A DNA stretch of 64,000 nucleotides from AP-15 sp963733945 (GCA_963733945.1 CAVTFD010000019.1:116543-180542); one strand, 5' to 3'; shown: positions 10,018 to 19,670, numbered from the stretch's first letter. Numbers and translations: made by a program. The notes: a model not told the origin generated them from the letters alone.

Positions 10018-10028
10018 GAGGCGCACGC

Positions 10029-10811
10029 GTGGAACTCAGCGAAGCGCAATTTCAGCGCTATGCCCGCCACCTGATCCTCGACGAGGTCGGCGAGGAGGGG
10101 CAGGCGCGGCTGCTGGCGTCGCGCGTGCTGGTGGTCGGCGCCGGCGGGCTCGGCTCGCCGCTGCTGCTCTATCTGGCGGCGGCCGGGGTCGGCACGCATC
10201 GGCATCGTCGACAACGACCGGGTCGACCTGACCAACCTGCAGCGCCAGATCGTCCATGCGACCGGCAGCGTCGGCGCGCTCAAGGTCGAGAGCGCGCGCG
10301 CAAACGCTCGGCCGCGATCAATCCCGAGGTGCGGGTCGAAACCCACCCGTGCGGCTCGGCGCCCGACAATGCCGAGGCGATGGTCGCCGGCTACGATCTC
10401 GTCGCCGACGGCAGCGACAATTTCGCGACGCGCTATCTGCTGACCGATCTCTGCTACCGGCTCGAAAAAGCCGCTGGTCGCCGCGGCGCTGTCGCCGTTC
10501 GAGGGCCAGCTCTCGACCTTCCGGCCCTATCTCGGCGCCGGCCATCCCTGCTATCGCTGCCTGTTCCGCGAGCCGCCGCCGCCCGATCTGGTGCCGCGCT
10601 GCGAGGACGCCGGCATCCTCGGCGCCGTCGCCGGCGTGCTCGGCACGTTGCAGGCGGTCGAGGTGCTGAAGGAGCTGCTGGGCCTCGGCGACAGCCTCGA
10701 CGGCACGCTGCTGATCTACGACGCGCTGCGCGCCCGCTTTCATCGATCCGGATCGCCAAAGATCCCGACTGCCCGACTTGCGGCAGCCCCGCCACGACCG
10801 CGGCAGCCTAG
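10029..10811 (+). CDS. moeB: MoeB/ThiF-family adenylyltransferase (sulfur-carrier activation; frameshifted)
   Basis: E1-like enzyme that adenylates the C-terminal glycine of a ubiquitin-like sulfur carrier (MoaD, ThiS or a CysO-like protein). The N-terminal RYARHLILDEVGEEGQ, the ATP-binding VLVVGAGGLGSPLLLYLA, DNDRVDLTNLQRQI, the catalytic-side VADGSDNFATRYLL, and two CXXC pairs for zinc (PCYRCLF and CPTCG) are present. There is no C-terminal rhodanese domain. GTG 10029 starts it, 12 bases after cysK, so the two are probably cotranscribed. Indels near 10195, 10305, 10470 and 10745 break the frame but cancel overall. The cysK neighbourhood allows a role in cysteine or thiamine sulfur transfer as well as in molybdopterin. 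Confidence 0.85.
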   Translation: MELSEAQFQRYARHLILDEVGEEGQARLLASRVLVVGAGGLGSPLLLYLAAAGVGTHRHRRQRPGRPDQPAAPDRPCDRQRRRAQGRERARKRSAAINPEVRVETHPCGSAPDNAEAMVAGYDLVADGSDNFATRYLLTDLCYRLEKAAGRRGAVAVRGPALDLPALSRRRPSLLSLPVPRAAAARSGAALRGRRHPRRRRRRARHVAGGRGAEGAAGPRRQPRRHAADLRRAARPLSSIRIAKDPDCPTCGSPATTAAA

Positions 10812-10981
10812 CGGTCGCAGACGATCGTCGGCTGGGCGCGCAGGCTCCGTTTAGGGCCAATAACTCCTCATCCTGCCGGCCATCGCCCTTTACGCCGCTT
10901 TTATCTGCCGGGCCACCGATCGGCATCGCTTCTTTATCAGCGGCCACGATACCCTCCCCGAGCATAGGAGTTCACAGGGTG

Positions 10982-11188
10982 ATGGCGATGCACAGAGGCA
11001 CAGCCGAGGCACATCTTCGGGGCCGCCTTTGGGAACCTCGCTATAATCGGGGCGCGCCGGAGACTCGTGATCTGGCCGTCGCTATAGCGCACCAGGTCGC
11101 GCAGGCGGCGATGGATGTTGCCGGTCCGCTTTTCTGGGCTGTGCTGGTGGTGGGTTTCGTGGCCGGCGCGCTCGGCATCAGTTTTTGA
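10982..11188 (+). CDS. Possible small membrane protein
   Basis: A 68-residue open frame starting MAMHRGTAEAHL and ending in a strongly hydrophobic segment AGPLFWAVLVVGFVAGALG. The predicted single C-terminal membrane helix is the only reason to list it. No family was recognised and the ribosome binding site is weak. It could be a chance frame in an indel-rich stretch. Confidence 0.25.
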   Translation: MAMHRGTAEAHLRGRLWEPRYNRGAPETRDLAVAIAHQVAQAAMDVAGPLFWAVLVVGFVAGALGISF

Positions 11189-11554
11189 CCCTGATTGGCC
11201 GCAGGCGCCATGCCACACTGAGGATAGGCGAGCGTTCCAGAGTCCGACGCAATGGCCGCACCGCCAATTCCTATCGGCTTTCGCAACTGGCTCAAAAGAT
11301 GGGCAGAGCTAATTTTCTGCCTAATCGCGGTCCCGACGCACTCACTCAGTGTGAGAAGTGCGGATTAACCCCGAGGCGGGCTCAATGTGCTTTTCGGGAA
11401 GCCGGGGAACCCCAGATCCGCGTCGCCGTCCGATCGGTGTTCCGCTAATTTATGCACCCTTTATAGAGAAAGCCTTAGTTCCGTCTCGAAAACTTATCGG
11501 GTGATTGCTTTCTTAGAGAGAGCGCCGCGCTCGGCGAGCTAGCGGGTTTGGATT
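11189..11554. other. Non-coding stretch with no recognised feature
   Basis: About 365 bases without a convincing gene. The right half (11435-11530) is distinctly richer in A and T than its surroundings and may hold the promoter of the small downstream genes, but no sigma-70-like pair with good spacing was found. Confidence 0.4.
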
Positions 11555-11764
11555 ATGGCCCTATTGGATTTAGCAAAGCGTAGACCCGCGGGCTTATTGC
11601 ACGCACAACGTCGGCCGAACCGCACTGTTGGCACCAACCGACAACAAAGCCGAGGCGAGATTGCGGTCGAGGTCGGCAAAACAATGTTGATCCTGATGCT
11701 GGTCGCTCTCGGCATCGTGGCACTGCGATACATCCTCGTTCTGGCATATGGCGTCTTGCACTGA
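11555..11764 (+). CDS. Small protein with a C-terminal membrane segment
   Basis: A 69-residue open frame whose last 26 residues (MLILMLVALGIVALRYILVL, then AYGVLH) form a clear transmembrane helix, while the first 40 are basic and polar. The true product may start at the internal ATG and be a KdpF-sized peptide. It ends four bases before the next frame, suggesting a two-gene unit facing the minus-strand ion island. Function unknown. Confidence 0.4.
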   Translation: MALLDLAKRRPAGLLHAQRRPNRTVGTNRQQSRGEIAVEVGKTMLILMLVALGIVALRYILVLAYGVLH

Positions 11765-11767
11765 GCG

Positions 11768-12088
11768 GTGGCCGCTGTGACCTTGCGCCTGCAAATCTGC
11801 TATGACCTTGGCGGCAGCTGGAGCGTGCACGGCCTGTCGGCACAGCCGGCAACGCACCTGCCGAGCCTTTCGGCAAGCGTCGACTATGCACGTCGGGAAT
11901 GTGCGGGGGCACCGGCGACGATCGAGCTTATGGTCGACGGCTTCTATGCGGTGGTCCATCAGGAGAATGGCTGGCCGCGGCAGCTCGTTGCTCCTGAAGC
12001 TGATCTGCCTAGTAGAGCGCCGGGATATGGCGGCGGAGACCGTTCCCACTTCGGCCGGTTCTGCGAGTGGGTAACGGGAAGGCGGTGA
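11768..12088 (+). CDS. Conserved-looking hypothetical protein
   Basis: A 106-residue soluble frame from GTG 11768. The core (RLQICYDLGGSWSVHGLS, HLPSLSASVDYARRECAGAP, IELMVDGFYAVVHQENGWP) reads like a small alpha/beta fold similar to hypothetical proteins often found in Bradyrhizobium-like genomes. That likeness is from memory and not tested. The C-terminal 30 residues look less conserved and may be out of frame. It follows the small membrane protein directly. Confidence 0.5.
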   Translation: MAAVTLRLQICYDLGGSWSVHGLSAQPATHLPSLSASVDYARRECAGAPATIELMVDGFYAVVHQENGWPRQLVAPEADLPSRAPGYGGGDRSHFGRFCEWVTGRR

Positions 12089-12119
12089 GAATGAGCGGCG
12101 TACTGTCAAGGAGGCCACC

Positions 12120-12572
12120 TCGGCGGCCCGATCGTGGTCATCTCGATTTATCGCGAGCCGCGCTTGCGCAACACAGTTGATGACGGCTCCGGCATCGGGA
12201 TTCGCGGTAGCAGTCGGCAGTAGCTCAAAGCCACTACGTCGGCTTGGCGCGGTCGGCCTGTCAGCAAGGCCATTTCGCCGAAGAATTCGCCGGTTCCGAG
12301 CCGCACGTGCCGCACCGGCAGCCTAACCTCGACCGCCCCCGACACTATAAAAAAGACAACGTCGCGATCTCCGGCACGGACGACCCGTTCGTTCGGCACC
12401 GTAAAGCGAGGTCGAGTTTAGTCATCAACAACGGGAAGCCACCTAAAGCCACCCCGACCACGCCGAGAAGAACAGGAGGCGGCAGCTTCAGATAGGCGGC
12501 GAGGGGCTGGCACAGGCCGACGACGACCAGCAACACGGCGATGACCAGCAAAACGAAAGCGGTGTCGAACAT
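12120..12572 (-). pseudogene. Internally deleted remnant of a cNMP-binding Na+/H+ antiporter
   Basis: The first 50 or so residues from ATG 12572 (MFDTAFVLLVIAVLLVVVGL, then CQPLAAYLKLPPPVLLGV) match the N-terminus of the full antiporter at 17137-19670 almost residue for residue. They are followed immediately, near 12405, by its C-terminal cyclic-nucleotide-binding domain (ERVVRAGDRDVVFFIVSGAVEV, read in part across a frame change, and GEFFGEMALLTGRPRQA). About 700 residues of transporter in between are missing, and a second short gap removes the segment before TANPDAG. This is a genuine deletion, unlike the single-base indels elsewhere. No transport function is possible; a soluble cNMP-binding product is conceivable but the frame is also broken. 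Confidence 0.75.
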
Positions 12573-12603
12573 CGGCGGCGTGATCGGTGAAAGGCCGTCG
12601 ATC

Positions 12604-12918
12604 TTATCCGACGACAGCCGATAGGAATTGCGCCAGATATTTGAGAGCGTAAAAGGCCAGCACCTCATCCCATCCGTTTAAGGTGGGTCCGGAGCCCGGC
12701 TCCCGGCGAAAGAGGGCCACTACGCCTGAGACGAGGCCGTACCACAAGGCGAACGAAGAAATCGTCTCAAACAGGGGTTGGCGATATCGCACCGCCAACA
12801 ATGTGGCAATGGGAAATAATACAAGGAGCTTGAAGCTGAAGATCCGAATGCGCGCTCGCGATGCCGGGTCAAGAGCACCCAGGACCCCCAACTGCGTCTT
12901 CGTAGACATGTTTGCCAT
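12604..12918 (-). CDS. Small multi-spanning membrane protein of unknown function
   Basis: About 104 residues from ATG 12918 (or 12909), MANMSTKTQLGVLGALDPAS. Three hydrophobic segments are seen: FKLLVLFPIATLLAVRY, FETISSFALWYGLVSGVVAL and a C-terminal VLAFYALKYLAQFLSAVVG. No family recognised. The frame is open upstream into the end of secF without a stop, probably because of an indel, so a fused reading is possible but unlikely. It ends 31 bases before the antiporter remnant on the same strand. Confidence 0.5.
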   Translation of the reverse strand: MANMSTKTQLGVLGALDPASRARIRIFSFKLLVLFPIATLLAVRYRQPLFETISSFALWYGLVSGVVALFRREPGSGPTLNGWDEVLAFYALKYLAQFLSAVVG

Positions 12919-13019
12919 CACCGCCAAAACTGGGCCACGCGGCATCCGGCGCACCGAAAATCGAAGACTTTTCGGCACCCGAGGATAACAAAACAGAGGA
13001 GGCGAGGCGGTCGAGGGAT

Positions 13020-13946
13020 CACACGATCGTGCCGCCATCTGGGGCGGGGAGGGCGCAGCCCGGGCGAGCCCGGGCCGGAGCCGCTTCTCCCCGAGAAACA
13101 GCAAGATCGGCGAAGCGATAAAGATCGAGGACGAGGTGCCGACGACGATGCCGAAGATGATCGTGAGCGCGAAGCCGCGGATCGCCTCGCCGCCGAGGAC
13201 CGCAAGCGGCAAGATCGACAGCAACACCGTCAGCGACGTCACCACCGTACGGCCCAGGGTCTGGTTGAGCGAGGTCGATCAACTGCCGCCGCGGCATCGT
13301 CTATCTTTGGCGGTTCCCCCGGATGCGGTCGTAGGCCAGGACTTGTCGGTGACCGAATAGCCGATCAAGGCAGCAAGGCCGCCACCGAAGTAAGATCGAA
13401 CTGGAACCGAGTGACCCCAGAAAAGCCGACGGTCTTGGTGATGTCGAGGATCAGCGTGCCGACGACGCCGACGCCGAACTGCCAGTCGAAGCGGAACCAG
13501 ATGCAGACCGGAACCCCGACCAAGGAGGCCGACCGCCGGCAACCCATGCGAAAGGCCTCGCCGCTAACCTGGCACCCACCACCTCCACGCGCCTGATTCT
13601 CGACATCCCCGCCACCACATACCAATCTGCGCCGCATTTTTGCTCGCCCTGATGGCGTTGCTTTCAAAGCGCACCAGAACATCTCGGGGCGAACCGAACT
13701 CCTGCACCCGAGATCGCGAAGTGGAGCGTCGTCGAAGGCGGCGCGGATCGCGCCGGTCTCAAGTGGCTGCGGCCCGCGGAGCTCAACCACGACGCCGCCC
13801 CCGAAATCGACCCTGAGATTGAGGCCAGGCCAGAAAAACAGAACGAGGGAGAGCGTGCTGAGCATCGCGGAGACGATGAGGCCGGCGAAGCGGCCGCGCA
13901 TGAAGCGGATCTTGGTGTTGTCAGGGACCAGGCGAAGCGGGCGCAA
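13020..13946 (-). CDS. secF: Protein-export membrane protein SecF, without SecD (frameshifted)
   Basis: SecF is the smaller subunit of the SecDF complex, which uses the proton-motive force to pull proteins through the Sec channel. The start MRPLRLVPDNTKIRFMRGRF, the first membrane segment and FGGGVVVELRGP, the helix CIWFRFDWQFGVGVVGTLI, FDLTSVAALL with IGYSVTDKS, VVTSLTVLLSILPLAVLGG and GFALTIIFGIVVGTSSSIF all align with SecF over its expected length of about 305 residues. At least six indels scatter these blocks over three frames. The usual upstream partner secD is absent; a short unrelated membrane protein precedes it. It sits in a minus-strand array with antiporter and KdpA genes. Confidence 0.7.
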
Positions 13947-14340
13947 CGGCTGCTCCTGTCGAAAAGAGGGAGGGCGATCCGCGCTCAGGATCGGAGCCGA
14001 GAGGGCGCTTTCGGCGATCGTCTCGGCGTCTTGCCTGAGCCAAGCCAGAGGTTATGAGTTTCCTGATCTTCATGACCAGATAGGGCAGGACAACAAACAC
14101 GAACGCGGCGATGTAGAACCAGCCGATGGCGTCCTGGTCCACCCACGAATATCCTTGGTGGCACCACGAAACGGATTTGCCGCGGAGCACATGCCGCTGA
14201 ATTGCCTCGGCCTCTCCGATGTTACGGGCCTCCTTCAGCAGGCTCGCGTCGACGGCCCAGCCGTGGACAGCAGCACTCGCTCCGGGGACGGAAAAGGCCA
14301 GATCGGGCGGACCGTAATCACCGTGAAACAGGCAAACCAT
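13921..14340 (-). CDS. Hypothetical membrane protein
   Basis: A 139-residue frame from 14340 (MVCLFHGDYGPPDLAFSVPG) with one convincing membrane helix, GWFYIAAFVFVVLPYLVMKI, followed by a basic tail. The polar part before it, with HVLRGKSVSWCHQGYSWVDQ, is not recognised. The 3' end overlaps the start of secF by 26 bases. It occupies the place where secD would be expected but shows no SecD motif. Confidence 0.4.
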   Translation of the reverse strand: MVCLFHGDYGPPDLAFSVPGASAAVHGWAVDASLLKEARNIGEAEAIQRHVLRGKSVSWCHQGYSWVDQDAIGWFYIAAFVFVVLPYLVMKIRKLITSGLAQARRRDDRRKRPLGSDPERGSPSLFSTGAAVAPASPGP

Positions 14341-14677
14341 CGAGCACCGGAGTAACGTGCGGCCGAATGCGACCGGGTTTATGCGGCGTCGATTCTCACC
14401 TTAAGGGCATCGCAGCCCCATGCGGCCGAGCGGCGCAAAGGGAACGAAGCCCCCATATTTTGGGGGTCGTCGACCTCGATCGTCGGAGGGTCTATGCGCC
14501 ACAACGGGAAACGGGCGACCCAGTCGAGGGCTGCGGCGATGACGCGGCACCACGGCTAACCGACCGTTGTCGAGCTAGGCGGTGCAGCCGACGAAATTGG
14601 CCGGTAAGCGCTTCCCGCGATCTGATGTGCGCTCGGCTGAGGTACCGGGCCGGAGCTGCTCGTTCACGGAAGCCTCA
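14341..14677. other. Stretch with no supported gene
   Basis: Several overlapping open frames occur here on both strands, as expected at this G+C content, but none has a recognisable motif, membrane segment or good ribosome binding site. Nothing else was seen. Confidence 0.4.
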
Positions 14678-14914
14678 TCACTGCGCAACCGGTGTAGCGC
14701 CGCGTTCCAACGCAGGTCGTTCTCGATGCGCGTTCTCCACGATACGGGCAGAAATGCCCCAATCGCGAAGACACTCGACTGCGATCTCGGCTTCTTCGCG
14801 CGTTATCTGGCGAACCCGCGCGCCCGTGGCGACGCTGCGATGAACCTTGAGCCCCAGAGCCTCCGCGGCTGTTTGGCCGTTGGCGGGAATGACAATGTCG
14901 ACGAGATCGGCCAT
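14678..14914 (-). CDS. Small hypothetical protein
   Basis: A 78-residue soluble frame starting MADLVDIVIPANGQTAAEAL and containing ARVRQITREEAEIAVECLRD. The regular helix-like spacing and clean start make it a plausible gene, but no family is recognised. It lies on the same strand as the neighbouring kdpA homologue, 178 bases after its stop. Confidence 0.35.
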   Translation of the reverse strand: MADLVDIVIPANGQTAAEALGLKVHRSVATGARVRQITREEAEIAVECLRDWGISARIVENAHRERPALERGATPVAQ

Positions 14915-15092
14915 GCGGATCTCACCATTCCGGATGTCGTTAGAGAACTCCCGTGCGCCATCGCATCGGCAGCAATGCCATTACCAGCAACTGCGATCAC
15001 GCCCGGTGGTCTCTATATCGGAGGCACCCGCATAAAGAATCCATATGAATCGGAGCAGCCCGATCGCTTTTGCCGCGGCCCGCGCGGGCTGG

Positions 15093-16810
15093 CTAATAAA
15101 GGCGGGCGGTGTGCATGGCGAAATGCTCCGTGACCGGCCCGAGCGAGAGCGCCGGCAAATAGGTCAGGCCGCCGACGATCACGATGCCGCCGAGAAGCAA
15201 GCAGAACGAACAGCGACCCGGTCGGTCGGCAGAGTGCCCCGCCGAGCGCGGCACGATCGTTTGGCCGCGAGCGATCCGGCAATCGCCAGAACCGGGACGA
15301 TGACGAAGAAAGCGACCGGCGAACATGGCCAGCGCCAGCGTCAGATTATAGAACGGCGTGTTTGCGCTCAGGCCAGCGAAGGCGCTGCCGTTGGTCGCCG
15401 CCGCCGAGGTGTAGGCGTAGAGAATCTCCGAGAAGCCGTGCGGCCCGGCATTGCCCAGCCCGGCCAGGCCGGCCGGCAGACGACGCTGGCGACGCGGTGA
15501 GGCGAGATGACAAGCCGGCAGCAGAGCAACGCCAGCATCGCCATCTTGATCTCGGTCGCGGCGATCTTGTTGCCGACATATTCGGCGTGCGGCCGATCAT
15601 CAGACCGGCGATGAACACGGCGACGATGGCGAACAGCAGCATGCCGAAGAGGCCGGAGCCGGGAGCGCCGACGATCACCTCGTCGACCATCATGTTGGCC
15701 AGCAGCACCACGCCGCGCGAGCGGCAGGAAGCTGTCGTGCATCGAATTGACCGCGCCGTCCGAGGACGCGGTGGAGACCTTGGCGAACAGCGCCGACCGG
15801 CGATGCCGAAGCGCACTTCCTTGCCTTCCATGTTGCCGCCGGGCTGAAGTCGCTCGCCGCCTGGTCGATGCCGAGGCCGCGAGTGCCGGGTTGCCGGCGG
15901 CCTCGCTGGCATAGACGACGCCGACGCCGGCGACGAACAGCACGCCATGGCGGCGAGCAGGGCCCAGCCTGCCGCTCGATCGCCGACCATGCGGCCGAAG
16001 GTGTTGGTCAAGGCCGCGCCGATCAGGAAGATCAGCAGCATCTCGACGAGGTTGGTGAGCGGCGTCGGGTTCTCGAACGGATGCGCGGAATTGGCATTGA
16101 AGAAGCCGCCGCCGTCGCCGCTCAACAGCTTGATCGCTTCCTGCGACGCGACCGGGCCGCGCGCGATGATTGCTGGCCGCCTCGAGCGTCGTCTGCGCCG
16201 ACGTAGGCGCCAAGCGTCTGCGGCACGCCCTGCCAGACCAGGAACAGCGCCGCGACGACGCAGATCGGCAGCAGCACGTAGAGCGTGGCCCGCGTCAGAT
16301 CGACCCAGAAATTGCCGATCGTCTGCGAACGCGCGGCGGGCAAAGCCGCGGATCAGCGCGAAGGCGACGGCGATGCCGGTCGCGGCGGACAGAAAGGACT
16401 GAACGGTGATCCCGGCCATCTGGGCGAGATAGCTGAGCGTCGTCTCGCCGCCATAGGACTGCCAGCTGGTGTTGGTGGCGAAGCTGACCGCGGTGTTCAG
16501 CGCCAGGTCGGGCGCAACGGCGTCGAAATGCTGCGGATTGAGACGGCAGCAGGCCCTGCAGCCGCAGCAGCACATAGAGCGCGACGATGCCGGCCAAATG
16601 GAAGACCAGCAACGCGACCGCGTAGCGTACCATTCTTGTTCGGCGTGGGTTGACCCCGGCAAGGCGATAGACCCGCGCTCGAACGGGAGCGATATGCGCT
16701 GAAGCGCGGTGGCCCGTCCGATAAAGACGCGCGCCATATAGCCGCCAAACGGCCTCACGTGCGGCGACAAAATGGTGAACAGCGCGATCTGCAGCCAGCC
16801 GTCAGGTCAC
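15093..16810 (-). CDS. kdpA: Second, orphan KdpA-type potassium channel subunit (frameshifted)
   Basis: Full-length KdpA homology over about 570 residues. Blocks in order are DGWLQIALFTI and RPFGGYMARVF, APDLALNTAVSFATNTSWQS, GGETTLSYLAQMAG, ARGPVASQEAIKLLSGDGGG, FFNANSAHPFENPTPLTN, GNMEGKEVRFGIA, SSDGAVNSMHDSFLPLA, ANMMVDEVIVGAPGSGLFGM, and a C-terminal LTYLPALSLGPVTEHFAMH. The pore-loop motifs are kept. Reading-frame breaks occur about every 150 bases, similar to the other genes in this part. No kdpB or kdpC follows and no kdpF precedes. GTG 16810 is the likely start. It differs clearly in sequence from the KdpA at 20225-21972, so it is not an assembly duplicate. Confidence 0.7.
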
Positions 16811-16931
16811 CGCTGGTCCTCGTGGGGCAAGTCGGGGCGGCGCGCGTGAGTTCATCGCACAACCCGACATAAAGCGCCTGGGCCACGGCAAACGCTGCGA
16901 CCATCAGCGCCAGCATCAGCAAATCGGACAT
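16755..16931 (-). CDS. Small membrane peptide preceding the orphan kdpA
   Basis: ATG 16931, preceded by GAGGAAACG, starts MSDLLMLALMVAAFAVAQAL, a single hydrophobic helix ending YVGLCDE. It parallels the peptide at 20034-20117 (MLDFLMIAYGVGFFAVAILY, VLACERM) that precedes kdpF in the other kdp locus. In the paralogue a stop follows the Cys-Glu-Arg-Met end. Here the frame runs on into kdpA, probably because of an indel just after Cys-Asp, so the true peptide is likely about 27-30 residues. Confidence 0.55.
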   Translation of the reverse strand: MSDLLMLALMVAAFAVAQALYVGLCDELTRAAPTCPTRTSGDLTAGCRSRCSPFCRRT

Positions 16932-17136
16932 CGTTTCCTCAACTCACTTGCTGCGCGCCCGGCCGTGCAGATGTCGAATGCGAGGCGAAGATTCGAGACG
17001 GATTTCTGCCGTTGTGTATAAAGATCGAATAAGCGACACCCCTTCGATTGCCCGGAGTGATGGCGCTGCGCTGCGTTCTGGTCACGGTTCACGGTCTTCT
17101 GCAGTGGACCCTCGAGCGGCGATCGCGGCTGGCGTC

Positions 17137-19670
17137 TCACCCGGGTCCGTGCCCGAGGCTGTGGTCACAAGCTCGCTTCGAGCGCGCGCCACTGTCGTCC
17201 CGGCCGCCGCTATCATCCCGGTTCATCGCCAGTCGCTCCCGCGCAACCCGCTCGATGACTGTGTCAGCATCGGGGTTGGCTGTGATAAAACGGTCAAAGC
17301 GGCTTCGCGAGTACGAAAAGGCGGCAATAGCTCAATGCTGCGAAGCAGCGCCTCCGCTTGTCGCGGTTGACCCGTTACCAATGCCATCTCGCCAAAGAAG
17401 TCGCCGCGACCGAGCCGTACACGTTGCGCCGCAGTCTGACCTCGACGGCGCCCGAGGCGATAAAGAACACCGCGTCGCTGCGGGCCCCGGCGCGGATGAT
17501 GCTTCGTTCGGCACGGTAAAGCGAGGCCGCACAGTTTTCCGACAAGATCCAGCTGAGCCGGGTCGAGCGCGGCGAGGAGATCGAGTCGTTCGATCAGACG
17601 GCGCGTGTCCAAGCCGAATCGAAGCGCGGTCGCGGTTCGGCGGCGTGCGCCACGGTAACGTCACGCCTCAGATCGTCGAACAGCTCTTGCGGGATCAGTC
17701 CGTCGTCGAAAAGCGATTGATACCGCGCCACCTCCTGGCGAATGGCGGATTGGCGAAGAAACCGCAATCGAGGGCCGCGAGATAATCCGGGTACTGGCGC
17801 CGCAGAGCGTCGAGCGCGCCACGCAGCTGTTCGCGGCGGCGGTCGATAATCCCGGCGATGAGATCAGTGATGCGCTCCCCGAAAATCGGGCGCAGACGCT
17901 CGGCATTGAATTCGGGGAGCCGGTCGACAACCAGGTACATCATCAGCAGCAATTCGACCCGATCGGCGAGGCGTTCAGCGAGGAGCAGGCGAATCCCGAG
18001 ATAGCGGTAAAGGGTATAGCCGAGGCGAAAGCTCGGTCGAAACGACAGCGCCTTCTCGGCGGCCCGCTGATAGCCGATTCGGCCCTCGCCGCGCGCGCCG
18101 TCGACGAGCGTGCCGGCGTTGTGCAGCAGGGTCTGGATGGTCCCAGCCGGCGCGAGCCGAGCAGCGCGGATCGCGAGCGCGAGCACGCGTTCCTGATCGG
18201 CCAGGGCGACAAGCGCAATGCCGAGCCGATCGCGTTCCGAAAGGCGCTCGGCCGCGCCGCGGGTATCGGCGGCGGCGATCCAGGCCCGATATGGAGCGAC
18301 AATCTGTTCGACGACCGCGGGCGCCAGCGCGCGATGCTGCGCCAGAGCCCGCACCGAATCGCAGACCTCGGCGTATGCCAGCGCAAGAATGTGGGCGCGC
18401 AAGAAGGAATCCCGCGCCGAGAGCCGGTCGAGGCCGAGCAGCCGGATCAACAAGCGCAAGGTGGTGCCATTGACGAACAGCGTGAAGAGCACAAAGCCGG
18501 TGGCCAGCACCGCGATAAAGCGCTGGATCGTGGACCGATCGCGCGTTTTCGGTGACCGCCAGCGCCAGACGAGGGTAACGGCGCCGCGTAGCCCACCCCA
18601 CAGGATCGCCGGCTTATAACGGTATTGACCGCCTGGCTCAGCCGCAAGCGCTCAGCGTCGGCAGCAGTCCAAACAGCACCAGGGGCCGCGCCGCGAAGGC
18701 GGCCGCTATCAGTACGCCCAGCAACAAGACATCGTGCAGACCGACCCCCGAGCAGGCGCGGCACCAACAGGGCGGCCAGAATAAAGATCAGCGAACTGGC
18801 CCAAAACGCCAACTGCTCCCACAAATCCTGCAGGAAGCGCCAGTCGTTGGGCGCCACGCGGGGCTGGCCAATCGCGCTCATCGCCAACCCGGCGATCACC
18901 GCCACCACGCCGGAAACTTGCAGCGCCCGGTCGCCGACAATGAACACCAGGTAGGGCAGCGCCAGGGTCATCGTCACCTCGCGCGCCGCAAGTCGTCCAG
19001 CCACGGCAACACCGAGACAATGTGCGGGCGCCGAGTAGCCCCAGCGCGACACCGCCAACAAAGGGCGCACGAAGGTGACCGAGGCGGCGCCGGGATCGGC
19101 TGCAATGATCAGGATTCCAGCAACAAGCCGAATAAAGTGATCGCGGCCGCGTCATTCAACAGAGTTTCGCCTTCGACCAGCCGCGTCAGCCGCGAGGGCG
19201 CGCCGACATCGTGGAAAATGCCAATTACCGCCACCGGATCGGTGGTGGCGACGATTGACCCCAGCATCAGGCAGGCAACGAGCGGCATGCCGGAAATTGG
19301 CGAAAGGGCCAAACCGATAACCGCCGTCGTGACCAGGGTGGCAACGATCGCCAGCAGCAGGATCGGCGCCGCGTCCTCAATGACCTGGCGCACATCGGTC
19401 GCGATCCCGGCCTGGAAAACCAGGAGCGGCAAAAACACGTTGATGAAGACCGCCGAGCTGACCCGGAGCGCGAAAAGGCGTCGCCAAGGTATCGGGTCCG
19501 CCGGGGAAGCCGAAATCTGCCCAAGACTAGCGGAAAGCCGCCGAGCGCCACCCCGATGACGCCAAGCAGGACCGGGGGCGGCAGCTTCAGATAAGCGGCA
19601 AGCGGCTGGCACAGGCCGATGACCGCCAGCACACGGCGATGATCAGCAAAATAAAGCCGATGTCGAGCAT
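17137..19670 (-). CDS. NhaP-type Na+/H+ antiporter with C-terminal cyclic-nucleotide-binding domain (frameshifted)
   Basis: Cation:proton antiporter (CPA1 type) of about 840 residues in the inner membrane, exporting Na+ for H+. The first helix starts MLDIGFILLIIAV and continues QPLAAYLKLPPPVLLG. The ion-binding part has VFINVFLPLLVFQAG, GSIVATTDPVAVIGIFHDVG and RLVEGETLLNDAAAITLFG. Later membrane helices include LPYLVFIVGDRALQVSG. A long cytosolic helical region (17695-18400) leads to a cNMP-binding domain (ASGAVEVRLRRN, DFFGEMALVTGQPRQA, ITANPDADTVIERVARERL). The stop at 17137-17139 is in frame with this last block. Indels occur near 19640, 19505, 19450, 19060, 18735, 18615, 18500, 17690 and within the cNMP domain. 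It diverges from kdpFABC. Confidence 0.78.

Noticed and set aside
5541..10026. Long minus-strand open frames opposite the phosphoesterase, coaBC, dut and cysK (up to 696 codons).
   Set aside because: They are rich in Arg, Ala and Gly, have no motifs, and are expected opposite high-GC genes with strong third-position bias. The plus-strand frames carry the conserved motifs.
12604..13245. Apparent fusion of the SecF C-terminus with a three-helix membrane protein.
   Set aside because: The linker (residues about 60-105) is low in character, an own ATG and the expected protein length fit a separate gene, and indels are common here, so a lost stop is more likely.
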